Assembly: GCA_950295325.1 (NCBI GenBank)
Contig: OX485806.1
Span: 41,108,001 to 41,168,000 of the forward strand
From: Polytrichum commune
Taxonomy: Eukaryota; Streptophyta; Polytrichopsida; Polytrichales; Polytrichaceae
Length of the DNA: 60,000 bases
Direction: 5' to 3'
The position numbers and the translations under genes were made by a program. The notes under the pieces were generated by a model, which saw only the letters and a list, made by a program, of their open reading frames with translations, was not told the DNA's origin and did no database searches. Position 1 is the first letter of the stretch, and the number at the start of each line of letters is the position of its first letter. This document shows positions 22,484-33,155 of the stretch, one piece after another.

Positions 22484-25400
22484 ATGGCTGAACCGGTGAC
22501 GACGCCGCCGCAGCAGGTGGTGAGCGGCTCCCGCGCGGCTGAGGTAGCGGAGGTTGGCGGCAGCGTTGGCGGAGACCGTCGTGAAGAGGCGAGGAGTGCC
22601 GCCGGTGCTCCCGAGGAGTCGGCGGCGGCGGCAGGAGGTGATGAAGCCGGGGAGGAAGTGGCTGCCGCTCCTCGACGTTACGCAGTTTTAACGACAGGTA
22701 ATTAACTTAAAGAGTGAGCTGATTCAATCGCTAACGTTACGTGGTCGGTCTCCAGCTATGTGGTCGGTCTTGCGTCTCGATGCAAAATATGGAATAAATA
22801 TTAGGTGATCCGGGTAATGTAGGAACGGATTGTTCCTAGTATTTGGGTGGCATCTCTGCAATTGAATCTCGGTAGCTGTCGAATACTTTTTAGGTGATCT
22901 ATATAACTCAAGAATGATTCTAATTACTTGGAGCGTAATTGAATCTTGGTACCTGTGGAATAATTCTCAGGTGATCTGCATAACTCAAGAATGATTCCAA
23001 GTGCTTGGAGCGCAAATGGAATAATTCAAGGGTAAACTGGATAACTAAAGCATGATTCCATTTGCAGCGCACCTCTACATATGAATCTTTGTAAATGGGA
23101 GAAGATTGAAAAATTGTTCTTGTCAATGTCCAATCTCAAGGACTTGGGTCACCCTTGTTGCAAATTGGCCAGTGGACAAGCGTATTAGTTAGCAACCCTG
23201 TTTCACTTTGGCATTCTTCAAAGAACCTCTAATCGAAAATGAACATTCTTTGGAGGGTGAATTTCGTGCAATGTGGGATTCAAGTGCACTTCCCCAAGGT
23301 TGCCTAATAGTGTGGACTTAAATTCCTACAGAATGGACTGGTGGATAGAGGATAAAGAGCACCAGATTTTTGCAATTATATGTAAGGTGTCTGTTTAAAT
23401 TAAGAGACAAATAATTTGTCTTTGTTGCTAAGGATGTAGTGTTGCTGAGTCCGCAATGTCATCCTACTTTTCATTCCTTTTGATGTGCAGAAGGAAATGC
23501 TAGTAGGTAAACGATGTATTTGATAATGGCCATTAGCTGGACCAGGCCGAGAGCCGGGTTCACGCAATGTCCAATATCTAACGTAATTTCCATTGGGAAG
23601 AAATTATGCAAATCATTGAAGAACTTCGAAAAAAAATTTTAGGACCGTGTGACATTTGTGGTTGAGCCTAGGGCACTTACGGTGAGGGCATAACCTTGTC
23701 CGAATGAAAACTACGTACTAAAATCATCATGTAGTATCTGCTTATAAATTGCCACAGGAATGTAAGCCAAGTAATGGGTTGTTTCTGTCCTTGTTCTCCT
23801 TTGCAACAGGTTATTCGGCCGAGTACTGCCAAAGAGTGTATGGGGGCTATGGTCCATTGTTTGTGAAGCTCCTGAAGGACCCTGGTGAGATTTGGGATGA
23901 GATCCTGGTGATTGAAGGGCAGTTCCCAACTGCTGAAGACTTAGACAAATATGATGGGTTTGTAGTCACCGGCAGCCGGCATGATGCCCACGGTGAAGAA
24001 GAGTGGATTGAAAGGCTATGCGGGATTCTCAAACAAATACACGAAAAGCAAAAGAAACTACTTGGTGTGTGCTTTGGCCACCAGGTAAGGTAGCACAATT
24101 ATCATCTTCTTTCAGTGCTCGGTAAATACCAATGTTCTGCGGGTATCTATGTTAAACCCGAGTATGAATAAGGGTAGGTGTATGGGTATAAGGTACCTGA
24201 CACAGATGGCATCATATCCATCAATATCAATGTTGACTCCCACTTCATAGTTGCACACATACCATTGCAAAAGTCCATTGTATCACCTATATACCCTGAC
24301 GCAATTCCTGAACAACTTTAATATCTGGACTGACCGGGTAAAACTCTTACATTTCCATTCAATATCCTCACTTACAGGTATATGAAAAAAGTAGTACTGG
24401 CACAACACTGGTAAATACAGCTGACTGCATTGTCTGCATCATACAGTCAGCTCTATTTACCCCAATGTCATATGAATATAATAAACACTGAATTTCTGGT
24501 CAGACTTTCAAGATACACAAAGAGCAATATGTAGGAGAACATATTTCTTGATGCATAGGTGTTCAACAATGAGTCTGGTAGAATTGTAGTCTTTCTGGGA
24601 TTGAAGGTGGTGGAGAGCAACTGGGCCAAAAAGTCTTTCATATAGGAAATTTTAACATGTGAAGAGGTTTGAGGCATCATTTGTTGACTAAGTTTTTCAT
24701 CTCTTCATGTCACACATTTGGCTTAAGATCTACCTCTTTATCTGAACACTTTACTAAATTGGTGGTAAATTACAAGTGTAATGCAGGTGTTGAGTCGTGC
24801 GCTTGGAGGTAAGACAGGAAGAGCAGATGTAGGGTGGGAGGTGGGATTGAGGGACGTAAAGTTCTCTGATGCATTCTTTGGCAAGCCCTATGCAAGAGGA
24901 GTGCCAACAAAAATTAAAATCTTTGAAGTACATCGAGACCAGGTAACAAAATAACAGATAACTCTAAATACATTTCCATTCACCTATCTGAACTCATTTT
25001 GTAAAGCCTCATTACAGGTGGATCGATTGATTGATAGATATCAAAAAGAAGAGATGACTCAGATTTTGCCACCGGCGCGAATTATAATGTCCCATGTGTA
25101 ACTCTATAATTATGAATCGGGCAGCACAAGAATTTAGAGGGACCTCGAAGACTACTTGAAAATATCCAGTGCAATTGAATACCCCACTAGGATTGGGTGC
25201 ACTATTCTGGCTTTAGGCGGCTTAAGCTTGGAGTTCCCATGGGATCCGAGCTAGGCCTTGGGGTTTGAGCCACTCTTCTTGATTCATAGCAATATCATAT
25301 GGGAAGGTCATATCATTTCAGCTCCTGCTACTGGGTTCAGTATTGCAAGAAAATTGGTTCAGCAGCTTATGCTTGTAGTGCATGAACAAACACTTGCAGT

Positions 25401-26244
25401 TGGTAAGAACTCATGATTTTGCTGATCAGGTTTCGGAGTTGCCCCCGGGAGCAGAGCTGTTGGCATCATCGGAGCAAACAGGCATTGAAATGTATTCAGT
25501 GGGAGAGCACACTCTTGCCATTCAAGGTCACCCGGAGTTTCTTAATGATGTTGTTGATGACCTTCTTGAGGGCCGGCTTAAAGCATTTATGACGGTAAAA
25601 AATCCCATATCTTCAACTCCTTCAGGTTTTTGGAGTTGTGGCTGATACAAAGTGTATGTGAGTGGTTACATTTGAGTGTTCAATGTTTCATTGCATGGTC
25701 CTAAGTATTGTATGATTGGGCACAAACCTGTCTAAATTCAATTTTCATGTCACATGGTGCTTTTTTGGGCAAACAGTATCATTCAAACTGGCTGCAAGTT
25801 TTGAGTTGTGTTGGGTCCTTCTCTGGGGTGTAACTTCCTTGTAAGGATATGAACTACATGCAATTAAGGGATATTTTCAGGGGGTTATGAAGTATTGCGA
25901 ATATTCATGGGATATTCTATATATCTGATGGATATACTTGAAATATACTTGGTGAACTCATAATAAATTGCTAGTACCCTATATTGATGCTGATTGCATC
26001 GTTAATTTCACACTGGATCTATTTCACCCTATACTTTTTGCACGTGGTTCTTTATATCTTATGAAGAGTGACCTCCCTGGGGATTCTGCACATAATTGTG
26101 CAGGAAGAGGAGATCGAGAAAGCTAAGGAGACTATGAAGTCAACAGGGGCAGACCATAAGATATGGCAACAAATATGTAAAGATTTTCTCAGAGGATCCA
26201 AGAGTTCAGCCAGTTCTCTTGGCGGTGATCAAGAGAAGCAGTGA
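22484..26244 (+). CDS. gamma-glutamyl peptidase-like class I glutamine amidotransferase
   Basis: Five exons join in frame with GT-AG introns: 22484-22697, 23810-24084, 24787-24942, 25430-25594 and 26104-26244, giving 316 residues. The family (Arabidopsis GGP1 and relatives) removes gamma-glutamate from glutathione conjugates in the cytosol during sulfur-compound metabolism. The catalytic nucleophile lies in GVCFGHQ (Cys159), with the His-Glu pair in QGHPEF (His249, Glu251), completing the GATase triad. Other family landmarks are VYGGYGPLF, DLDKYDGFVVTGSRHDAHG and FEVHRDQ. About 70 acidic, Ala/Glu-rich residues precede the domain, and family members of about 250 residues lack this part. The ATG at 22484 was chosen because coding character rises there, but the frame stays open upstream to another ATG at 22244. 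The C-terminus (SSASSLGGDQEKQ) follows the conserved KDFLRG. It looks intact. The substrate is unknown. Confidence 0.93.
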
Positions 26245-27079
26245 TCAAAAGGAGACACCGTAGAATAGTTAATGACATGCAGTCCAGTGATTTTTTAGCA
26301 CATGTCTTTTAGGTGTTTGTTCTTAGATTCACATTTAACCACACATCGCTCAAATGTATGTGTCGTGTTGAAAGATAAGCAACCAAATGAGACCTCTTTA
26401 CCTTGAATGGTGCACTAAGTTACTTGATCAGTATTGAAGCGTAATCATGTGGTCACTGGATGTCAGGTGCTAACCTCAACAGAAGAATACTTACAAGCAT
26501 CACAAAACTTTGCACGATGTTTTTGTCCTTTGATGGCTTAAGAAACAAACACAGTGAATGAAAATTTTGTTGTCCCAAGTAAGGGGGCGCATCGATATTG
26601 TTATGTGTGACCTATTATGGACACTTAAAACAAAGGGTATACCTAGTGGATACAATACATTAAGCTACATGGTTTCCATTTAAGAAAAACCAAGTGGTTG
26701 CATGGAATGTTCCCCGTGTAGGATAGCACACCATAATAGTGACAAGTGAGTGAAATTGTCAGTTTTTGCACTTTCGTGAATTATATATAAGGCATTGTAA
26801 CCAAGTGTAGCATTCAGTTGTGCTCTCACATTGTCACAAACATGAGGCTCATGCAAGTCATCATAGGTTTTTCAAGAAGAATTTATCCCATGCAGAAGGT
26901 GGGGCATGACCTAGAGGGGTTGCATAAACAATATGACCACAAATGGGTTTTGAAATGTTTCGCTTGAAATTTCTCGGGGCTCCTCGGTGAGCAATCCTCG
27001 GTGCTGCTCGCGGTGCTCGCGCAGTTGGACTCCTCCTTAATGCTTGGTGCTGCTCTTGGACTGCTCGGTGCACATCGGA
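26245..27079. other. 3' flank of the GGP-like gene and spacer
   Basis: Presumably holds the GGP-like 3' untranslated region; no clear poly(A) signal was fixed. A short run of 'CTCGGTGCTGCTC' repeats lies at about 26985-27075, just before the malectin exon. Otherwise nothing was seen. Confidence 0.4.
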
Positions 27080-27764
27080 GGGCAAGAAGAACTGCTACGA
27101 AGTACTGGTACCATTGGGCAGACACCAAATTCAGATGTTCGTTGCCTACAACAACTACGACAACTTGAGTCACTCACCGAGTTTCGATGTATCGGTGGAA
27201 GGAACCGTGGTGTTTAGGTGGTGGTACCCATGGATCGATGTTAACAGCAACTTCAGTGCCTACTCAGATCTGTATGCCTGCATTCACGAGAGTGTGGCAA
27301 GAATCTACAGCATTGGGACAGATGTTCCAGTCATTGCAGCTCTTGAGCTTCTCAAAGTGGATGATCTTTTATGGAACTCCAATGTCATGGGGCAGAATGT
27401 GATCATTGTGGACTATGGCAGGTTGACGGGAGGAAACTCTTCTTTCAGTCCGGGGTTTGACAATGTGACCGACCTTGGAGGACGATCCTGGGAGGCAGAC
27501 GATGGGTACACAAACAATGTGAGAGAAATCCTGTCGACACAGGCAAACATCAGCGGTGCAAATTTGGCACCAAATTACTGGCCTATGCACCTTTACCAAA
27601 TCTGTCGGATCGAAAGACAGCTGGGCATCCCCATATATGAATTTACTGTGGATGCGAAGTTGGACTATCAGATTTGGTTCCACTTTGCGGAGATCGATCC
27701 AACTGTAATCAACGCTGGGTTATGTGTGTTCAATGTTTCCATCAATGGGCTAACAGTAGTTGAT
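27080..27764 (+). pseudogene. isolated malectin-like exon, RLP4-type receptor fragment
   Basis: One open segment reads EGKKNCYEVLVPLGRHQIQM, YNNYDNLSHSPSFDVSVEGT, YSDLYACIHESV, NVIIVDYGRLTGGNSSF, SWEADDGYTN, LYQICRIERQLGIP and DAKLDYQIWFHFAEIDPTV. This is the core of the malectin-like carbohydrate-binding ectodomain of plant receptor-like proteins, closest by memory to the RLP4 (At1g28340) type. A good donor, GAT|GTATGT, ends it at 27764. No signal-peptide exon, leucine-rich repeats or transmembrane exon is visible on either side within several kilobases. It is therefore either one exon of a gene with very long introns or, more likely, a gene fragment. The segment itself is free of stops. The upstream exon edge near 27080 is approximate. 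Confidence 0.7.
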
Positions 27765-28262
27765 GTATGTGAACTGTTTGGATTTTAAAGTGAGGTTTGG
27801 GAGTAAAGGATGGCGAGCTGGGTTTGGGAAAAAAAAAATTTGAAAAAATTTAAGATTTCGCAGGTTTGAAACCTTTGCAAAAGATACACTACTGGTTCGT
27901 GGGGTTTTTCCGAGGACGGCCTTTCTTGCTCGAAGGTGGAGGCTGAATGGGCGTGGAAACTTCAACAACAGTCCTGCCATTACAATTGCAAGTGATTTGT
28001 TAAATTGATTGCAATCATGTTTTTTAAAATCTCTGTGATGGATTTGTTGAAATTCAATCTCAATCTCATGGAATCTATGAGTTATCCTGTTGCAAGAACA
28101 TATATTCTGCAAGCCATGTCCTTAAGCATAGAAACATTTTATTTTTTGTTTGATGTTGTTAGTACAGCATCTCTTGTTATTGAATCTTGCATTACTAGTT
28201 CAAGAGGCTGATCTGTATCCACATGTTATCTTTGTCGTTGTTCTCTAGTTCAACCTCCTCTT
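27765..28262. other. spacer
   Basis: No continuation of the malectin-type gene could be recognised. An acceptor-like TTTCGCAG at about 27864 is followed by an open stretch (PLQKIHYWFVGFFRG) without family resemblance. Confidence 0.35.
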
Positions 28263-29990
28263 ACTATCATCTGAAATGAGGGTTTAAAAGCTTGTAACAT
28301 ACCACATTGGATGCCATCTTTTTATAATTGCATTCACCATCTGCTTGCTCTATAAATGTTTCTACGCATTGAATAGCCAGCCACCTAGACGAGGCTTTAA
28401 TGCTTTCATTTTAATATCAATCTTCACATTCGTTGTTGTCTTGTGTTTAAGATGTTGGATAATGTCATCTGATGAATTCAAATGCTTGTCGAAATTCATA
28501 CTTGAAAGGTTTCTATAGAACAACATCAGCTGGTTGGTAGATATTTATACAACATGCTAATACAAAAATGATAAGAATTTTAGAATGATTGATCTTCGTC
28601 CAAGACTTGAATTCCTTTTATTTGTAAACACTCCCACAATCTATTAACCAAACCAGTTTAGTATCTTTTGGTAAGTCCAAATGGTCAATTTGTTCTTGCT
28701 TATATGTTTGTAAAATCTTGATCACAAAGTCCTTGTATGTTTCAACATTTGGCCAATGATTCTCTAAAACTGTAAGATATCATTTAGCTTGCTCACAATC
28801 AATCTGTCCAACATTCTGCGCATGTAATATTTTGTGGTTGTCCATGTGAATACAATTTAAAAATATATAAGATTGCCAATTGTTGTAGAGGATATTGCCA
28901 CCATAATTTGCCTCTTGTCATCTGCTTCATGAACAAGTATATGTTTGAATCTTTAACATCCCATGTATGGGCACCTCTTGTAGGGTTTGGGTGTATGCTT
29001 GTTTGATTTGTGATAACAAATAATGCTAGATGAATTGAATAAGCTTTGACAATATAAGCAAATTTTTATGCTATCTTTAACCCTAGTTGTTTCGAATTTG
29101 TTGGTAGTTTTCTTGTAGATCATGTAACATTTCTGTAGCTCTAGTTTAAGTTGTCTTATAAAAATGCCATTGACCAAGTTAAATCGACCTTGAAAGCTTT
29201 GCTGCTTTTTCGTTGAAGTAAATGAGGTTGTATAGTTTCAATTAGGGTTTTAATCTTTGTTTGCACTAAAGATGCAAATAGAAATTGACTTGTATCTCTA
29301 AGGCTTTGGAGCATTACAATGATCTCTTCCTCTAATCCAATAAATTCTTATAAAACATATTTATGTGGAGAACCTTTAGTAAATGAAGATTTTTCTTCAT
29401 GTATATAATTATAATTTGATTTTCTTTCAATTCTCTAGAAGTGGTGAACCAATTGAAGAGTGTTCCTCTTGTAAGATCATCATAGACACTTCTAATATGC
29501 CTTAGAAGCTTGTTTGATGATTGTAGATATTTGAGAGTAGCAGTGTAATTCTTATGCATTTTCATTGCAGCATGTATGGGATTCCAAAGGGAAAGGCATA
29601 AACTAGTTTGTGTACTTGCCTTTGACTTAAGCCTTCTTTGAAATTGATCCTTATGTTTGTTGTTTTTCCTCCTTTGGTATCGGTAGAATTGCTTGTAACT
29701 CTTTCTTGGGTCTCCCAAGAGGCCGTTTAACAACCTCTTCCTTCGTAGCTTTCTCCAGCTCCAATATTTTATCTAAGCTCTCAAATTCATTTCCCACATG
29801 TACATGCATTTCCTCTCTATCAATGGATTTAAACATACATTGCAATGTCTTTTGCCTTGTTATTGTCACTCTTCTCAAGCTTAATTTCTCACAAACAACA
29901 TAGCAGCATAATCTCTCACAAAGACCACTTTGTATAATTCTCACACAAAACAAAGTCTATTGCCAAGAAAAACCCTAACATACAAGTAAA
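28263..29990 (-). pseudogene. decayed pogo/DDE_1-type transposase
   Basis: Minus-strand remnants begin with an N-terminal part at 29953-29700 (EEVVKRPLGRPKKELQ, an AT-hook-like motif), then after a frame change RSVYDDLTRGTLFNWFTTS (about 29500-29440). Further down are VHEADDKRQIMVAISS (about 28930), HLDLPKDTKLVWLIDCGSVY (about 28680-28620) and ILIIFVLACCINIYQPADVV (about 28590-28530), followed by KPFKYEFRQAFEF. The LIDC...K and CC-x-x-IYQPADVVL motifs match the second and third acidic segments of the DDE_1 endonuclease fold used by pogo/Tigger-like transposases. Many stops and shifts show it is inactive. Terminal repeats were not found. The final conserved piece ends near 28270. Confidence 0.7.
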
Positions 29991-32104
29991 AAACAAACTT
30001 TAGAGTAAAGAATGTTGATTAAGGGAAGTGTTTAGGTTAATCATAGCCGCCATAGATGAAATTAGGAAAACCATCCATGTATTATAGAAATGACTTCGAT
30101 GAATGTCTAACTTGTTTAAATTTAGTTTTTTAATCTATTTAATTTTACTATATTATTTTTTGGACGGCTAACTCACTTTCGCACTTTAATTAATTATCAG
30201 GCATAAAGGTGCCCAAGTTGCTAGAGAGCTACGGTATGATCATCATAGGTTTCTCACTTGAAAATTTTGCAAAGAATTGACATGTGATTTGTGCCAAATC
30301 CACTTTGAGCATAGCAAAAGATCATCTCCTTGTCAGACTCGTACATTGTTAAGACAACCAACAACCAACTCAAAAGCCCATATCTAAGCAAGAAACTTGG
30401 AGATGGGTGTGTACGCGTGTGTGTTTCTCCCATTGAATTTTTAATGGTTGATAAGAGGATGTGTAATTTGTTTAGTTTTTTGACACTTTAGTTGTATATC
30501 ATGTAGTGATGACCATGAGGGGGTGTATGTTCCATCCTTTACATTTCATATCTTCTATTTGCGGGTTGTATATTCACATCTATTTGCTAGAAAGGACACA
30601 ACACAACCGGTGAGCAATTCGAGGCCAACTTCCATGGAGCAAACCATGCACTATGGATTAAAATACTCTTTTGGCTTCATGGGTGAGGATGCGTGTAAAA
30701 GCTCAAGAAAAGCTCATAGACTTAAAAATATCTTGGTCCTTCCCTTGGATATGAAAGTCACAAAGTAAGAGGTCCTTTGATCATGTCACAGAGTGGTCAA
30801 ACTTACCCATGAAACAAAGAGTCTTGATTGGAAGATAAACTACATCGTTTATGGTATTTAGTTTCACATGTGTAATAGTGTCACTTACTCTATTTTGTAG
30901 TGTATCCTAGGTTACACTAGTGAATAACAACTTCATCATTAGTGTAATCTGATGACACTTGGTGTTCAAGTGTGCTTAATAATATCTTGGCATGAGTATG
31001 TTCAATCATGTCATGACGTGTATCCCTATGTTGCACAGTGGTCTACAAGTTGACTAAAGTGTACACAAATGACATTTGGCATTAGTAAGCTCAAGAATAT
31101 CTTCCCCTTTCATACCAAAATGTAAACACATAACACTTGCCAGGAATATGTTCAATAACATATTCCCTTGCATACTAAACTACGAAATTATCATCTTAAG
31201 TATCCCAATATGCTACACCAAATGTTATAATGTAAATATAAAAAGTTTACTTATGTTGATGAATAGTATCATATTGGCAATTAGTGGATGTGACACTTTG
31301 AGACCTCGAAGGATCTAGTGTAGGCCCTTCGCAAGTAGTGTATTTGACACTTAAATACCATAAATGTTGTAGTGTGGACCATAATAATTCTTTGAAAATC
31401 CACCTTAATTCTCATAATAAGACTGAATGTGGGCCACGTTATTTTTCAACCCATGCCAATCGTTGGTTTAGAAGTATTATGGGTCATCTTAATTATTTTG
31501 TAAGAAAAATTCATGTGGGTATTGTTTTTATTTATGTTGTTTTTGTTGTTGAACTAATACTCGAAGTGTTGGTTGGCAATTTTCATGCTGGCTTAGGGGA
31601 GGACCCATGATCTTGGGCACACATTAATTATCTCCACATTAACTTTCCACCCACATTAATTGAATGATTTAGTGTGGCTTAAAGATTGAATAGAAATATT
31701 ATGTGTCCTACCATGTGAATGTAACAAAGTGAGAAAACATTGTCCACATTGCACAAAATACATGTTCCTAGCATCGAAGCACCCTGAGTCAAACTTGTGA
31801 AGCCTTTTGTAGGCATTAAACAAAAAATGCTTGCCACCCCTTGCATGGAAGTTGTTGACATGACAAGATGCATGTGCACAAAGATCCAGGCTCCATACCA
31901 TCCTCCTTTTTGGAAAGCATGCAAATGAGGGTGAGTTTACGTTAGTATATGGGTCCGAGAAAGTTAAATGAACTCAAGATTAGACCTAAGCTTGAAGATT
32001 GATTTCTCAAACTAGGAGGAGTATTTTCTTGAGTGGAACTACCGAGATTTGGTAAGAAAATGAGGCCACATTAACACCACTTCAGTTTTTCATGCCTTGC
32101 ATCT
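29991..32104. other. gene-free stretch
   Basis: No domain-bearing frame or clear repeat was found over about 2 kb. A few short motifs of the 'TAGTGTGG' and 'TGACACTT' kind recur between 30.9 and 31.7 kb, without a defined element. Confidence 0.4.
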
Positions 32105-32366
32105 GGACCCCAATGTAAACTCCTTGGGTCCAAAAATTTGCCCTCAACCAATATGATCACTTGATTTTGAAGTTTCTTTGATCTTGGAGACTAAGTTTTT
32201 TGGAGCAAAATATTGGGTGGGGTTACACTAGGGTTCAAGTGTAGCCCCACCCTTGGCCAACTAGATTGGACTTCTTATTATCTCACCCCACTAACACTAC
32301 TTGATTTTGGAGTTTCGTTGGCCTTGGACCTTAGTAAACCCACCCTCACTGCAAAAAATTGGGTGG

Positions 32367-32565
32367 TTTTTTTTTTTTTTTTTTTTGTTTTTGAGACAGA
32401 AGGCCGACAGGCCAGCGCCAAAGCACAGGAGGCAGTTCACCACCTGGCAAGTTTTCCGTCAAGTAGAGAGGAGATTTCACAGCCGGGATTCGAACCGCCA
32501 ACCTCTTCCTTGAGATTTGGGTATCCCTCTACCATCACCCGGTAGTTTAAGGTCATCTCGGACCG
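32367..32565 (-). mobile_element. tRNA-derived SINE, 199 bp
   Basis: On the minus strand the element has an internal RNA polymerase III promoter: an A-box-like TGGTAGAGGG followed about 35 bases later by a B box, GGTTCGAATCCC. It ends in a poly(A) tail (20 T on the plus strand at 32367-32386). An exact 9-bp target duplication, ATTGGGTGG, lies at 32358-32366 and 32566-32574, and the array unit at 33.0 kb shows the empty site. The body after the B box does not fold as a tRNA, so this is a SINE and not a tRNA gene. The family name is not known. Confidence 0.93.
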
Positions 32566-32696
32566 ATTGGGTGGGGTTTCACTGGGGTTCAAGTGTAAAC
32601 TCTTGGCCAACTAGATTAGACCCTTACGCTCTCACCCAATAGCATTGCTCAATTTTCGAGTTTCTATGGTGTTGGACCCTAGTAAACCCACCCTTA

Positions 32697-33012
32697 GAGG
32701 TGCTTTAGGTGGGGGTCCAATGAAATGGAGCAATCCTATTGGCCGAGAGATTTAAACTGGATATAATGCCTTTAGACAAGGCTCCAAGACCAAGAAGAGG
32801 CAAAGTGATGCATCTCCTATATGACATTGTTTTGGAGAGAAACACTAATGATCCGAACCAAGAAATGAAGCTCAAAGGAGAGCTCGTGTTTTTCCGAACC
32901 ATTTTGGAATGCACGGTCCAAGGGAGGGTCCGGTTCAAAGAATCAATTTGCCTCAAATTGCTTCAAATTGGTCCCTGTGTTCTTGGACCATGGACCCCAT
33001 CAAAAGCACCCC
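32697..33012. mobile_element. Tourist/PIF-Harbinger-like MITE, 316 bp
   Basis: The termini are imperfect inverted repeats of about 23 bp: left GAGGTGCTTTAGGTGGGGGT, right complement GGGGTGCTTTTGATGGGGTC. They are flanked by TTA on both sides (32694-32696 and 33013-33015). The 3-bp TTA duplication and G-rich, GTGCTTT-type ends fit PIF/Harbinger MITEs. The empty site can be inferred from array unit two (CCCTCACTGC in place of CCCTTA...TTAGTGC). The open frame 32739-33077 lies mostly inside and shows no transposase motif. Confidence 0.8.
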
Positions 33013-33155
33013 TTAGTGCAAAAAATTGGGTGGGGTTACACAAGGGTCCAAGAGTAACCCCATTCTTGACCAAGTAGATTGGACTCCTTGTACTCTCACC
33101 CAATAGGATGGCTCGATTTTGGAGTTTCTTTGGTCTTGGACCCTAGTGGTCTTTT

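Larger units (their letters stand above)
32105..33155. repeat. four-unit tandem array with two transposon insertions
   Basis: Units of about 130-160 bp share 'AAAAAATTGGGTGGGGTTACAC', 'CTTGGCCAACTAGATTGGAC' and 'TTTTGGAGTTTC', ending 'TTGGACCCTAGTAAACCCACC'. They start near 32105 (diverged), 32210, 32566 and 33016. A SINE separates units two and three, and a Tourist-like MITE separates units three and four. Uninterrupted units show the unoccupied sites. Confidence 0.8.

Noticed and set aside
32440-32510. tRNA gene on the minus strand
   Set aside because: The A and B boxes are present, but the element has a poly(A) tail, extra body sequence and a target duplication and does not form a full cloverleaf, so it is a SINE.
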